A stretch of DNA of 64,000 nucleotides from contig CM063108.1 of NCBI GenBank assembly GCA_031841125.1, positions 67,738,344 to 67,802,343 of the forward strand, read 5' to 3'. Position 1 is the first letter of the stretch; every line of letters starts with the position of its first letter. This DNA is from Acanthococcus lagerstroemiae (lineage: Eukaryota; Arthropoda; Insecta; Hemiptera; Eriococcidae). Of this stretch, positions 22,111-35,044 are shown piece by piece. The notes below the pieces were generated by a model. The model ran no database searches and had not been told where the DNA came from. It worked only from the letters and a program-made list of their open reading frames with translations. The position numbers were made by a program, and so were the translations under genes.

Positions 22111-24084
22111 TTTGTTTGTAATTACTATAATATGTATTGCCAATAAAAGAGTTTTAAGAATAAATTTAAAGGCAACCCTTCGAGAAAAGCCTTAATTCAA
22201 AGTTTCGAAGCGGCAAAGCAGGTCAATGCATCTGGAACACTTGAACTAAATAAAATTGATGATAATTGGGTGTGGTTTATTTTTGAAATTCATGTCGTGT
22301 GCTCATAATTGGTAATTCGCATTATATATAGGCACATAGGAAAGGGAAGCTCGGTATATTATTGATATCATCAGACCTCGGTGTGGACCCTTGACTTCAA
22401 CAATGAGCTCAGCAACACCATACACGTACCCTTATTTTAAATTTACGAATGTTTCGTAATAGTTGAGGGATGAAAATGAGAAAAATTGGAGCATAATTGA
22501 TAGTCCATGAAACAACTGTTTCAATGTTGTAAATGTACTGGCATATACATAGGTACTCTTGAACAACACAAATAAGTACCCTCAACTTTCAAGTCGAGCT
22601 AGCCTTGGTGTGGACCTCAGTGGTCAAGCTTTTTAGTCCCGACAAAAGGGCTGGGACTGAATATTCGTCATGTATTCCCCCCCCCCCATCATCACTGAGC
22701 CACACTAAGGTGAGAATAAGATGATCGTATGATAGAAACGTGTAGATCGAAAATACGAGAGGGACTACAAAATTTCTCAGGTTGAACTTTTTTGTAATCT
22801 TAACGATGTTGCTTCATTCGGCATAAAATATTGTTCCTGTTAATCAGCTCACAGAATATGCGCCGAGATGTAGGTAGTCTTTAAAACCGATTATTTTTCT
22901 CACATTTAGCAGGAAATCATCAATCAAGAAGTGCCAATTTATGAAACCAAATGAAACGGGCTGTGTCTTCAACGGTAATTACATAATTGTCGATACGCAT
23001 ATAGAACTCCTATGTAAGGTACACGACATCAACCCCAGTAGAAATATTTGGTATACTTCCAACAGACGTTGTAATTATTTGGCGAAATCGGTGTTTCGTT
23101 TAGAAAGAAGACCCCGAGACGATGAGAACATGAATTATTACGGCGTTTTCATTAGGCACACATTTCATACAAATTCACTTAAGACACATAGACGGTAGGT
23201 TTAAAGGTTTAGGACATTTAAGTCTTCTTTCCCTCCAAGTAATTTATTTTCAAAGTTTTCACGCGAAGAATTTTATTCTAACAGAGTGAAAATTGATTCA
23301 GGCTTCCACCCAGAAAGCACTAATCTACATACGAGACTTCCTTTTTCTCGAACGACTATTTTTGAATTTCAAAAATGCCTCATGCGACCAGACAGATGCG
23401 TAAGCTGCATAATGGAGAAACTTCTACAGACGTTCCTGAAAGTGAAATTTTAGGGGGAAATTAACCACTGAACACTTGTAACAGGGACACTGAATACCAA
23501 AACTGGAGAAAGAGGGGCTCATAAGGTACTTTATAAATATCAAAATAATGCTACAAATTCTTTCGCTCGTATAATTTTTCAGTTTTCAGTTTTCGGGAGG
23601 GGGGAGGGGGCTTTTAAATATCTGCATTCACTAACGTCGAACTGCACTGTTTCCCAAGAATTCAATATTAACGTCTGAACGCCAGGGGCGCGGAACCCGA
23701 CAGGTTTGCGGTTATGTAGGAACCAATACGGGTTACCTTCAGATTATAATTCAATGAAGAGTTCAAACGTTCGGATGAGATACCAGTTCCAACTCTGGTT
23801 TGTATTTTGAAAAAAAAACTGTGGTTCTGAACCTAGTTCTTAGATAAAGGGGCTCTCGAGGGCTCTGGTTCCAGGTTTCGGTTTTCGTCCCCCTTAAATG
23901 TATATATTGGCTCAAACCTGAAACACAATTTCAAACGACCCAATCTGTAACACAAAATCTGTCTATTCTGAAATTACAGTATTCGAAATGAAAATGCGAT
24001 CCACGTTAAGTATTAAGTGAAAATTTATTTTATATAATTCGTATTACTAATCGAAAGCTATACACTGTTGAAATCGTTGTTTAC
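22111..24084. other. Intergenic; nothing identified
   Basis: It contains a C-run near 22677-22688 and G-rich runs near 23595. An 85-codon frame at 22941-23198 has no recognisable domain. Part of 23510-23610 resembles 57495-57590. Confidence 0.35.
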
Positions 24085-24126
24085 AATATATACACACATA
24101 CACACACACACACACACACATATATA
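24085..24126. repeat. (CA)n microsatellite
   Basis: Alternating CA/TA dinucleotides, mostly uninterrupted CACACA, followed by TATATA. Confidence 0.9.
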
Positions 24127-25189
24127 AATCACAAAATACAGTTAAAAATTAGATATTGCGTAAGTCCGGCGCTACCAGTCGAATGACATTTCACTTTAAA
24201 TCCTACAATATTATGATTCCTTTTGTCTAAGTGGCAGTATAAAAAAAATAAAAAACTATTCCATACGATCGCTGTTTAATAGAAATAAATAGAAAAAGTA
24301 ATCGAATAAAATGAATAAAATGTCGAAATACTGTATAAAATACCGATGGAGGAGAAATGAGTTAATTTTTCAAATGTATTTACACATATAGAGCACAAAT
24401 TATAATTAAAATGTATTTTCTTCATATAAATAGTACTGAAAGTATAAGTAAGTCGAAGGTACACAAAAATAAAAAAATCAAAAGCCTTTCACATGTTAAA
24501 CTCGATACGTCACTACAATTACTTACTAATACACGTTATACCGTTTCAACGTGAAAGGAGAAATATTAAAACGAATTCAAACTTTACTTGATTCGACAGA
24601 CATCAAATAGCACACTGAACACATAACTAAGAAGAAAAATAAAAAAGGCCGGACTGAAATACGATTACTACGAAAATAGTTGTATAATACGTAAATAATA
24701 CTGATTAAATGCTTAGCGATAGTTCCGAAACGGACGTAAATTACTACAGGAGTATACAGAAGAAAAATAGAAGGAAATATCTGAATTAATGAGAACTCGT
24801 ACCACTTAAACATAGTAGATACTATTTACAGTAACGTCTAAAACTCTGACGAGGGTAAACTATTGAACTTTTTTCGGCTAATTACCATCAAACACGAGCT
24901 TAAACTGTCTTTGAAATTAACGTGTGAATTCGAATTTACGTCGAGTTCTCAGAATCAAATGCTGGCGGATGGGCGAATACAAACGGAATGAATTTTAGAA
25001 ACTGAAAACTGCATAACTCGTTTCAACACGAAGTTAGACGGCAACTTTTCAAGCATTGCCAATTCTACTGTTATAATACAAGAATTAGAAAATTCGAAAA
25101 TACTATTGATAATCCGTGAACTAAAGGGCAGTGTCCGAGATTAAAAATCCAAATCCGAATATCCAAACCTCTATTCATGAGAAATCAAA

Positions 25190-26335
25190 CGACTGAGTGG
25201 CAATTCGAAATTGCAAATCTTGCTGTTAAGTTTTGAAGACCACTTCTAGACACGATCGGGACAACCGGGTTATACTACTACAAGATCAGTTACTTTATCT
25301 CAATGGTTTCAAAATCCCAATTCATTTACAATCGAAGAGGGTATTTAGAACCTTATGAAATTTGAACAGTAAGGATTCACGATCTTGTAGAATTTGATAT
25401 CTTCATGGATTCAAAATCCAGGCATTTAAGATCCTAACACTACACAATTTAAAAAACCATGACATGAGATATACGATTCTATATGTATTTTGAACGAGGA
25501 ATTAACGCTGATGTTAATTTTTTGATTATAATTCATTTTCTTCCTATCTGCTATCTTAAATACGAATTTTAGTACCGTCAAAATATCACTGATCAACCTT
25601 TTTGATTTATTTTATTATTTAATAATTTTTTTTTAGCTTAATTTATATAATGAAGTTTTTTAAAATAATATTTTTTTATTGAATAATTTAATATTAAGGG
25701 GATTTAATAGAAATGAATTTTTTTTTATTATTGGTTTTGTTTATATTAATTTTAAATTTAACCAACTATGCGCGTGTTCAGTATTGTTACCAGTATCACT
25801 GCAGCTATTTGTGGACTACAAAAGGAATAAAAAGTGCAAAATTTGATTTAATTTTAAATATGGAAAACGAGAAGTTCTCGAGAGAAATGTTCAACGTCGG
25901 CATTCAAAATATAGCTAAAATCATATAATCTCACCCCATTGTTTTTTATGTTGTTGTGTAGTGCGGGCTTTAGTATCTCAATATTCTGAACAATAATCTG
26001 CAGAGTTGAGATTCTGGTAGATTTGGAATCCAAAGACTCTATAAATTTGAAATTCGTGAATTCAAGTTTCTAATGGATCTCAAATTTGAGAATTAAAGAT
26101 TCAAACAGATTCGAAACCGAAAGAATGAAAATCCTTAAATTTGAAATCTAAATTTCGAGTCCTAAATGAATTAAAATCCTTGCCCAAATTCAAATATCAC
26201 TGTTTTTCGGGTTTGCTTCAATTTGGAAGGATCGGATCTGGATTTTCAGGAACAGCCAAAGGATCTGTTAAATTTCGATCAAATCCTTTTCCGAAGCATT
26301 TCGAACACCTCTTCAGTAAATCTCTGTGACACAGA
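25190..26335. repeat. Quasi-periodic GATTTGAAATCC-like tracts with an AT-rich core
   Basis: At 25190-25450 and 25985-26335, phrases such as GATTCAAAATCC, AATTTGAAATTC and GATTCGAAAC recur at roughly 10-14 base spacing on both strands. The middle (about 25500-25760) is very AT-rich. The 71-codon frame at 25713-25928 starts with a hydrophobic stretch but is probably a product of that AT bias. Confidence 0.45.
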
Positions 26336-28199
26336 AATTCGATGAATATGGATCGGCCTTATAGTATTAAAAATGTAAACTTAACTATTCAACTTAATTT
26401 CTTAATGTCGAGCGTAAATAGAATACTGAAAAACTGATAATTGTAAACGAATGGATGGTACGGTATGAAAAACATGAAACTGGAATACGGAATAAATACG
26501 GCGATTTCGGATGATGGTGTCAATGAGGGGGTTATTCCACAGGTCTATTCTCTAGTTTTAGCTCTTACGTCCGTATAAAATTGCAAATACAATTCAAAGA
26601 ACGGATATTTAATAAAAAAAAAAAAAAAAGATTTTATAGCAGAAATCTCTACGGCGGCGCGGATGGAACTTCCAAAAGCTAAATCGAAATTTCCAATCAC
26701 AGGATCGAAGATAAGATCAAACAAATTAATTAGATTTCATGCGTCGACTAACCGGACAGATGTTCGAGCCTTTGCTCGACGTGTTGGTAATTTACGCTGA
26801 AGTTAAACTATTAATACTTTTTCACGTTCATCACATTAAAAAACAAATATTATACAAAATGTCCCTATTTTGTAACGCTACTTTATACATATATAGATAT
26901 AGAGAGACAGATAAATTTACAAAGAAGATCGAGGAAACAGAACAGAATTCGAAGAGAAAATTGCACGAGAAACATTTAAGCAAAACAACGAACACGCGAA
27001 TACGAATAATTAATAATTTAAAATTTCATGGTATTTAGGATGAAAACTCAATTCACGTTGCATGAGTATAAAATTTGGCGATTTAATCGCTTGAGAATTT
27101 CAAAAACAGAAGGAACGTCTATTAGGATCGTAAATACTTTTCTTTTTTGGTCCTCTAAAACCTTAAGTATAATGTTACCTTGATAGATAAAAAAAAGTCT
27201 ACCTTTAATAAATGCGATATGTACAATGAACAAAAGAGAACTGCGATAAACCGAACTTGGACCGTTGCGTTCACAGTTATGAAGACGCCGAGGACACATA
27301 AATTATTGTACGAATATAATATTATCGCAGAAACGTTAGCTTAGGAGATTCTTGGACGAATATTACGCCGGTAGTGAACGAAAATCAATGCACAAAAGAA
27401 CAATCTTTCAACAGAGCACATTTGATACTGATACTGGTAAGTGATCAAGACAAAACTAATGAAATTCTCCGACGACTCAACTAAGAGAAAAACATATCAA
27501 CTTCGGTTATTCAAAAAAATCATTAATTTGAAGTCAAAATGAGGCTACTTCTGAGAGGGCACACCCATAATGATGGATTGGGGGGGGGGGGGCTGGCCAT
27601 AATGTGCATATAATAAACTGACTTCAATACAATATCAGCGAAACGGAAAAACGAAAAATATGAAATTTGCAACAGATCAATTTCTGCAATGATAAATTGT
27701 ACAGTGAATCGATAGCAGCAAGTTGAATGACTAAATTCCATTCATGAGTTTAAACAGAAGGAAATTAACGAGGGAGAGGTCATTTTGAAGTTTCTTCATA
27801 ATTTAATATCACAAAAAAAAAAGAAGAAGAAGTAAACTGCTCCTTGAAATTTACTACATTGGGGGGGGGGGGCTCGAGAATTTTACCTTCCATCCTCTTC
27901 TCATGATGAAGTTTTAGATTCACTATCATGTTCCAACCAAGTTCATTATAGAACAAGTTTGAGAAGAGTGGAATAGGACTGTATACAGTGTTATGGCCTA
28001 ACCCATCCTTATCTCATATTTTCACATCAAATCAACAATTCTATTTTCCATTTATTATCTCCCTAACCACACGCGCTTCCAAAAAATTCCTGCTATTCTT
28101 TCACACGCTTTCTTGACCAATTGGGATATAAATTAGAGTTGCAAATGTTGGCACGATTGCGTCTTATCAAAGGTCTGAATTTAGTCTGAATGGGTGATC
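26336..28199. other. Intergenic; nothing identified
   Basis: It contains poly-A near 26610 and G-runs near 27580 and 27860. No supported gene. Confidence 0.35.
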
Positions 28200-28325
28200 A
28201 TGGAGATTTTTCTATTCAAAAGTACACATGGTCACCCATTTATTTTCCCCCGCTAACACCCGCACAGGTGATTTTGCAGCGCACTCTAGTGCAGGTTTAT
28301 ACCCCAATATCCCACTTATCTGATT
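28200..28325 (+). repeat. Unclassified dispersed repeat (copy shared with 44965-45085)
   Basis: A block containing AAAAGTACACATG, ACCCGCACAGGTGATTTTGC and GCAGCGCACTCTAGTGCAGG is shared with an RdgB-intron copy at 44965-45085 in the same orientation. No terminal repeats were identified. Confidence 0.5.
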
Positions 28326-29348
28326 TTAACCGCATCCTATTTTTCCATCATCTTATCGTCTTGGCCGCATCAACGTAGCGACCGTGTACTCAAGCTACAG
28401 TTAGTAGTAATTTTACTCTCATCTGGGGCATAGTAATAATCATGTCACCCTACCTTTTCCCGGAATGGTCAATCAATAAGATGAAATAAATGAAAAGAAA
28501 CAATTACGAAACTCGTATAACAAACAAAAGACAAGAATGAGTATGAAAGAGAAGGAGAGGAGATCCAGAAGTTAAAACTACCCCCTGATCCTAAGATGAT
28601 TTCCAAGTACAAAAAATTCACGTATTAATGAGTAGGGTCGTAACCGGAGGGAGAAAAGGCATCCCCTGTTGTCAATATATTTTGCCCCGAAAACAAAACT
28701 ATCATAACAAGAGCATAACGAAAACAGAACCACTTGTTTCCAACAAATTATGTGCCGATTGTTACAATGTATTCATTTATCATTTTAACCTCCCCCTCCC
28801 CAGGTATTCCAGTTTATCCCTCCTCCACAATTCTGACTGCACTGATGAAACGTGTCCCGACCAAAACTCTATTCCCCCGCCTCCTGAATAGAAGGGATAG
28901 GTCATGGTACTGCTGCTTTAAGGTCTTTCCTATGACACTGATTAACGTGTAAAAAAAAAAAATTATTTGGGCATCAACCACGGAGGACTTGGGGCCTCCT
29001 ACAGTTTATAGTTCGCACATGATAGTTCAAAGACACACAGAAAACGAGTTAGCATTATGAACAGTGAAACCAAACTCCGTACATAATACAAAGCTAGAAG
29101 AAGGGAAGGGAAGCCTTCAAAAGTTCTATTATTTTCGGAAAAATCAACATTTTTGTCTTTTCGAGACTTGACCTATCAAATTAATGAAAATAATGCTGGA
29201 TGTCTGTCTGAAGTCTCATCAAACTGTTGGGCATTTGGCTGGCTACTTCACCTTGGTAAATACCATGTAGGCTCGGAGCTGGAGAGCTTTGGTATTGAAC
29301 TTCGTTCTTTTTCAATGAACTGCATCTTGACAGCACAATTCCACAGTA

Positions 29349-29535
29349 AAGGTGCATCTATATTGGGATGATCAGCCCAAGATGAATGCCAAAATGAAGC
29401 TGAAGGACTGATCAGCCTGGATGATCATCCTTTATCCCCGATCGACTTATTGACGGTCTGATCAAAAGATGATGACCATCCAGACACTGATCATCCAAGA
29501 TGAATAGGCTGATCATCCTAATGTGGACGCACCTT
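29349..29535. mobile_element. Small MITE with GATGATCAGCC inverted repeats
   Basis: The ends AAGGTGCATCTATATTGGGA (left) and the reverse complement of the right end (AAGGTGCGTCCACATTAGGA) match with a few changes, and both continue into TGATCAGCC. The interior repeats GATGATCA-like palindromes. The 187-bp size and absence of coding fit a MITE. Confidence 0.6.
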
Positions 29536-31073
29536 AAAAGCGCCGAGATTCAGAGATACGTCCTAAAGGAACTCAATTCTTTGATCACCTTTACCCACAA
29601 AGCATGGAATGGAAATTTTCATACAGGAAGGTTGAACAAAGACGCGACCTTCATCACTACCACACATTACATCATTGGAATTAAGAATCTTTATACTCGT
29701 AATATTGTTCTTGACAAGTAGGATCCGAGAGAACACGAAACAAGATGTACGTAGAATCTATAGAGCAAATGAAACCGCTAAATGGACTTATAAGGACATC
29801 CAGAAGAGACAGAACTATAAGTTAGATGGGAATCACGATTCAAGAAATGCAAATGAATCAATTTACTAATTCCAAGTGACCAAGCAAAAATCTCAGCAGT
29901 ATGACAAATTCAACTATATTGACCCGACTAATAAGGGATGACGCAAAACAGCTACAATTCTGAAGCCTTTCAAGAGCCATCAAATGGACTATCACAGTGG
30001 AAACTCACAACCAAACAGAATGTTCCATTTTAGCAAAATGGCAGCTACTATGTACACAGCCACTGATTCCTCAACATTATGCTGAGGTGGCGATCTACAA
30101 GAGAGCTTTCTGATTGGTTCTAGAATCGTTACACTGGCAGTCATAAGGTGGCGTTTATGAACTGAAAATTGTGGTGATTTTACGTCACTTCTTGTCAGTC
30201 GGGAACAGATATCTCTTATTGCTTCTCCATTTCTGTCTACGAAGATAAAACCGAATGTCATGGGTACTGCAATCCTTAGCTTGCCAGAATTCAACAACGA
30301 ACACGAACCAATTACTTTTCAATCCAATAGAACTCATCAGTTCTTCAGTACCAATAATCGAAGTTCAACTTTCCGATCTAAATTTGAAGCTATCTATTCA
30401 AACTCATATTCAACGCACTCGAACATTCGTTTCAAGAATTCATACGTTCCACATTCCCAACAGAAGGTGTTATTGCAATGAGCAATTTATACGTATAGAA
30501 CACAAATGAGTAGAAGCCGACTGAAACCTGTCAAAGATCGACAAAAGCTGCCATCACAATCCTGTTCAATCGATGTTAGGCACAACGAGTATCGAGTATG
30601 CCTCGATGGCAAATCACACATCACGGGTCAAAAGCAAGTCGAGGTTTCAACTGGAATTTGGACAGTCTGAAGCCGTCCCCAAACACACATCAATATCACA
30701 TGAAAGTTTACCTTAGCAGAAACCCTGGCCAGCGGCTCGAGCACTTCAGGAGTTTGGTAACACTGACAATTGAAATCGACACTACAGATACGAAGGAATG
30801 AATAATACTATCTATATACAAGAAACTACATACGAACACGTAACATTACCACCTTCCTGTCCATATTTGCGAACAGCCAGCCAGGATTTCTTGGTCTACG
30901 AAGTCTCACCACAGAGACAGTCGGCACACAACTGCACGATCGATCGTTTCCCTACCTATTCGTGCCAAGAATCTATCGGGTTTCGAATGCTCACCCTATC
31001 CGAACTAGCTTACCATATTATCGGCCACGAAATAAATAATAAATACAACTAAAAAAGAAGACGAAAAAAAGGA
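29536..31073. other. Region downstream of ephrin; nothing identified
   Basis: The 3' UTR of the minus-strand ephrin gene should begin here and extend leftward. No convincing coding sequence was seen on either strand. Confidence 0.35.
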
Positions 31074-32048
31074 TTACCGTATAACAAACGAGACTAGACT
31101 GATGACAAACATGGCGAGTAACTTATGCTTAGATGAATTAAACGAAAATAAATACAAAGTAGCCGAACCGCCGTGCGTTAGCTCTTCGTTTTTGACGACT
31201 TCGTTCGGATGATGCGGATATTCTTGCGACTTTTTGGTCGTCACCTTACTAGTTTGCGTTTCGGCTGACGGCTCGGTAACGCCATGAAAAACGTTGATGT
31301 AGTTGGACGGCCGCGATCTGGAGGCTGGACGCAGATACGACGGCATTGTCGGGCTGGGTGTACTCGCCGTCGTCGGCGGATAGCTGGAGCTGTTTTTCGA
31401 AAAATGCCTCACAGATTGATTGTAGGAATCTTCGGGACGACAACAGACTTTAAATATAACTTTCATGTTGTTTGAGGCGCACCGTCCTCCGATACGCCTA
31501 TGCAGGTCGTCTTTGGACGACGTGGAAATGAAATAATAATCGTGTCCGGGCGGAAATTCCAGACCTCCTGGTTGTGGAGTAAATGGTCTGAAGGTGATTG
31601 TGTAGTACATTAGCTTATGGGGTTTATCACAGATAGCAATAATTCTAGGATTCGGATTCGTAATACGACACGTTTCGTATTCGTCTTTTGATACGTTGTA
31701 GATTATGTATTTCTCGGCATCTTCTTCGTGCGTGCCAGGCGTATACACTGGACAGATGATGTTCACCTGATCATAGTCGAACTGTGTGTTGCCTTGATTT
31801 ACCGATATTATATGATCGGTATTATCTATCCTGAATATCGGATTTGACGTATTCCAGTGAATGTAAAACGATTTGGTGCAATCGCTGACGGTGCATAGCA
31901 GTACTGTCTCGAAGCATATCAGTAGTCCCAGGGTCAAACACGAAGTGATTTTAGCGCAAGACAAATTATTGAGAAATCTAAATCGTTGAAACAGTATGCG
32001 AATGACTCCCGTGATGATTAAAAAGCTAAATTCATTTCCAAAAATCAT
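31074..32048 (-). CDS. Ephrin: Ephrin (Eph receptor ligand), single exon
   Basis: Cell-surface ligand of Eph receptor tyrosine kinases, used in axon guidance and boundary formation. Starting at the ATG at 32048 gives 324 aa. Residues up to about 60 hold a hydrophobic segment (CLTLGLLICFETVLLCTV) that may act as signal anchor. The ephrin receptor-binding domain follows, from FYIHWNTSNPIFR through DQVNIICP, YETCRI, IAICDKP, TFRPFTPQPGGLEFPPGHDY and GRCASNNMK; the four Cys expected to form its disulfides are present. A Ser/Pro/Thr-rich stalk follows. The last about 20 residues are hydrophobic with no cytoplasmic tail, suggesting a GPI-type or C-terminal anchor. The whole domain is uninterrupted by introns, unlike multi-exon vertebrate ephrins. 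An acceptor-like TTTGCAG just upstream (about 32074) leaves room for an upstream exon. Confidence 0.88.
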   Translation of the reverse strand: MIFGNEFSFLIITGVIRILFQRFRFLNNLSCAKITSCLTLGLLICFETVLLCTVSDCTKSFYIHWNTSNPIFRIDNTDHIISVNQGNTQFDYDQVNIICPVYTPGTHEEDAEKYIIYNVSKDEYETCRITNPNPRIIAICDKPHKLMYYTITFRPFTPQPGGLEFPPGHDYYFISTSSKDDLHRRIGGRCASNNMKVIFKVCCRPEDSYNQSVRHFSKNSSSYPPTTASTPSPTMPSYLRPASRSRPSNYINVFHGVTEPSAETQTSKVTTKKSQEYPHHPNEVVKNEELTHGGSATLYLFSFNSSKHKLLAMFVISLVSFVIR

Positions 32049-33045
32049 GGCTCTGGAAATACTACTCACTTCTGCAAATCAGCGCTTGTAATCCGATATG
32101 GGTAATACTCGAGGCGCTACATTTGCATGATTTATATTTCATACAGCGGGTTCGAGTGACATTTAGCTGTCACTGGACATCATTCAGCGAACTAATCAAA
32201 TATCGAAGAGCGCATAGTAAACGCGAAATAAAAGTTTCAATTTCCGATCACGATTTCGCATTTCCAGTTTCCAACGAAAGTATTCCACTGAGTTTAACGT
32301 CGATCACGATCGGATACCGAACTAAATACACAGGTAATTACTCGTCATTGTCGCGACTATCTTGAAGCACGAATTCGAAATAAGTTGAAAACGACAAATA
32401 TTCAGACATAATCGCGACATAAAAATCTTACGGTAATAATAAGGCTTAATAATTAAAATACCAAAACTACAGTCAATAAACTTCGAGTAAATAAAAGTAA
32501 AACACAAAACACGCGTGCACACGCACCCGCGTTCACATATACACACTTCTACACGCACACTACAGTTTCTTTACACGAATCGGGGACTTTATCGGCCTGG
32601 AGTAGACTGGTTTTGCGACAACGAACCGAAAATAAGAAACAAATAAAGTTTAGTTCGATAACCACTTCCTAGAGAGTGCTACTTGAGTACAGACATTTTC
32701 GGCTCTTCGTCACTGTCCTGATAATGTAATAATTCACATCAAAAAGGTCTTATTTGCTTATACTTCAGGCCTTCAGGGCTCTTAAGGTTCTTTATAATTT
32801 ACAATTTTTAGGTCTTAGGAAGATAAGAAATACCACTGCAAAATGATAAAAAGCGTGAAAATTAGAATTTTCCGAGCGTTATCAAGTAATTCAGTAGCAA
32901 CCTAGCAAGACAATCATGTGCATGCGTTCGAATTCCTTTCTTTTTTCACGAAGAGTTCCGTGGTGGCTCCGTGATTGCAAATCGAAAAGATGAGCGATTA
33001 CTTATCTATAATGGATGGATTCGCTTCTCCGTTATTATTTCTGAG
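32049..33045. other. Upstream of ephrin; nothing identified
   Basis: Likely 5' region of ephrin. A short CACACG-rich tract lies at 32505-32565. No other gene was seen. Confidence 0.35.
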
Positions 33046-33528
33046 CAAAGTCATATAGATACACCAAGTCGTTCGACTCTCCATTTAACCAATGTTAAAC
33101 TTCGTATGTTACGATAATTTATCCCGATAGCAGCGCTGGCAGCGTTCGACTGCCGTGAAATCAATGTAAACGTTGGGAGCCCTAACAAGGTTTTGCGTTT
33201 ATCTCAATAACGGTCGAGTTTTATGAAAAAGTGAAAAGAACAAAATTTATTCTACCTGTTATTTTCTATCAGGTAAGATCAATTTCAAAATTTTACCCAT
33301 AAAAATTTCGAATTTACTCGCATTCGATGGTAAATTCCAAGGTGAACAAATTTAGCTCTTTCCAATTTTTCATCAAAATTGATAGTTTTTGAGCTAATCC
33401 GCAAAAACGTAAAACTGTCCATATAAGCGCAATGCAAACAAAGGAGTTCAGCGATAGCAGCGCGCTGGCATGACGGCAGAACGCGGAAACGCGCTAGTCG
33501 TCTAACTTGGTGTATCTATATGACTTTG
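33046..33528. mobile_element. MITE with 24-bp inverted repeats and perfect 8-bp target duplication
   Basis: The left end begins CAAAGTCATATAGATACACC and the right end is its reverse complement. The 8-bp sequence tttctgag lies directly outside both ends (33038-33045 and 33529-33536). The 8-bp duplication points to the hAT superfamily. No coding sequence is present. Confidence 0.85.
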
Positions 33529-33856
33529 TTTCTGAGATTGAAAATCGAGACATTCTTCAAACTCCACTCTTGAAGTGTTGGAATAATTAACAATTAGCGC
33601 ATTCAAGAATATATTCGTTGATCAAAAACAGGAAGTCTTACAATACAAAACAAACAAAGAACAACCGTAATAATAAACGATAGAATCCGTCCCAGCAAGA
33701 TCAACAAAAGTAAAGCTTGCACAAATGGTCATACTGATAGTAGAGTGTCCATGGAGAACATTAGCGCTTCTGGCGTCCACTGACAACATGAAGGCTGCAA
33801 ACGCCTATTGCCCTTGCCTTATTAAATCAAATGATGAAAGTGCTATTCTCTGCATT

Positions 33857-34237
33857 AGTATGCGGTTATAGTGGAGTCAGCTATGCTCTCTTCGCTACGC
33901 TCCACTGTAGCCGCGATTTGAAGAATGGTAAGTGTGCGGTTATAGTGGAGCGTAGCGAAGAGAGCGTAGCTGAGCGACGATACGTCGGGTTGGCAGGAGC
34001 GGTGAGGGGGGAAGCAGCGCGTAGCCGCGATTTGAAGAATGGTACTTACCATTCTTCAAATCGCGGCTACAGTGGAGCGTAGCGAAGAGAGCATAGCAGA
34101 CTCCACTATAACCGCATACTAAGTACCATTCTTCAAATCGCGGCTACGCGCTGCTTCCCCCCTCACCGCTCCTGCCAACCCGACGTATCGTCGCTCAGCT
34201 ACGCTCTCTTCGCTACGCTCCACTATAACCGCACACT
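33857..34237. repeat. A-B-A'-B' interlocked inverted repeat, GC-rich
   Basis: Segment A (33857-33930, 74 bp) is the reverse complement of 34047-34120 with one mismatch. Segment B (33931-34046, 116 bp) is an exact reverse complement of 34122-34237 as read by eye. The order is A, B, A-inverted, B-inverted rather than a simple palindrome. Both A and B start with TGCGGTTATAGTGGAG after a few bases and end with CGCGATTTGAAGAATGGTA. The G+C content is well above the surroundings. The near identity of the arms implies recent origin, or continuing gene conversion. Confidence 0.85.
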
Positions 34238-34471
34238 TAGGCGTTCCATAATTAACTTCGGTCAAACTTCGCGGTGATTGATTGCAAAGATTTACGCTCC
34301 TGCTTCCGAGTCCTGTCTGAGCGAATTCACGATGGTAAGTTCTATGTTCTACGGTAAGAAAATGATCAAGGCTATGAACATGTGCTCGGGTTTGAATTGA
34401 AATCCTAGTTGAAATATTCGCTCATTTTCCTTGGCGATGTTGCAGATGTACCGTTTGTCTAATGTAATACT

Positions 34472-34606
34472 GCTATTTGGAAACAGAAACTTTGCCAGTG
34501 CCGTAAGTTCCATGAGGCTATGTGGAAACAGGAACTTTGCCAGTGCCGTAAGTTCCATGAGGCTATTTGGAAAGAGAAACTTTGCCAGTGCCGTAAGTTC
34601 CATACA
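34472..34606. repeat. Tandem repeat, 45 bp x 3
   Basis: Three consecutive units carry AACTTTGCCAGTGCCGTAAG and differ at only a few positions (ctatttgg, ctatgtgg, ctatttgg starts). Confidence 0.9.
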
Positions 34607-34680
34607 TATTTTTGTCATTTTTACGAGAAATAATTCATCAGAGTATTCTAATCTCCGATATTATTTTTGAAAGGATGGGA

Positions 34681-34740
34681 ATGGGAATAACAAAGGAGAT
34701 AACGTGAGTAATGGGAATAACGAAGGAGATAACGTGAGTA
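34681..34740. repeat. Tandem repeat, 30 bp x 2
   Basis: Two adjacent units beginning ATGGGAATAAC and ending AACGTGAGTA differ at one position. Confidence 0.92.
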
Positions 34741-35044
34741 TTGACTTATTCTGTTCAACTGAATTCTTTTTTGGATGTCTTCGGAGCAAGTCTTCTGTAT
34801 TCTCCGTACTTACTCGATTATTGTTTATTGAATGTTTGCATGTTTCATGTTGTGTCTTAATAACGGACAGCCATCAAATTTGATGATGCTCGGCAACAGC
34901 GAGAATACAGAGTGAGGAATTTTTAATAGTCTTACGCGATAAGTTGCTTTTCTAACACTGAGTGAGACTGATTAGTTATTCGTACACGATGAGTTCTCCT
35001 TCAGATTGTAATACGTATCGTCATAATCTTCTGTATTGCATGAC

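Noticed and set aside
26739..27038. 99-codon plus-strand frame
   Set aside because: Lys/Asn/Ile-rich composition and no recognisable motif; expected by chance in AT-rich DNA.
33831..34082. 83-codon plus frame and 65-codon minus frame in the inverted repeat
   Set aside because: They arise from the GC-rich palindromic sequence, which keeps frames open on both strands; no domain is visible.
34349..34670. Frames with repeated NFASAVSSM / LTALAKFLF phrases
   Set aside because: The 45-bp tandem unit is a multiple of three, so any frame through it repeats; there is no start context or domain.
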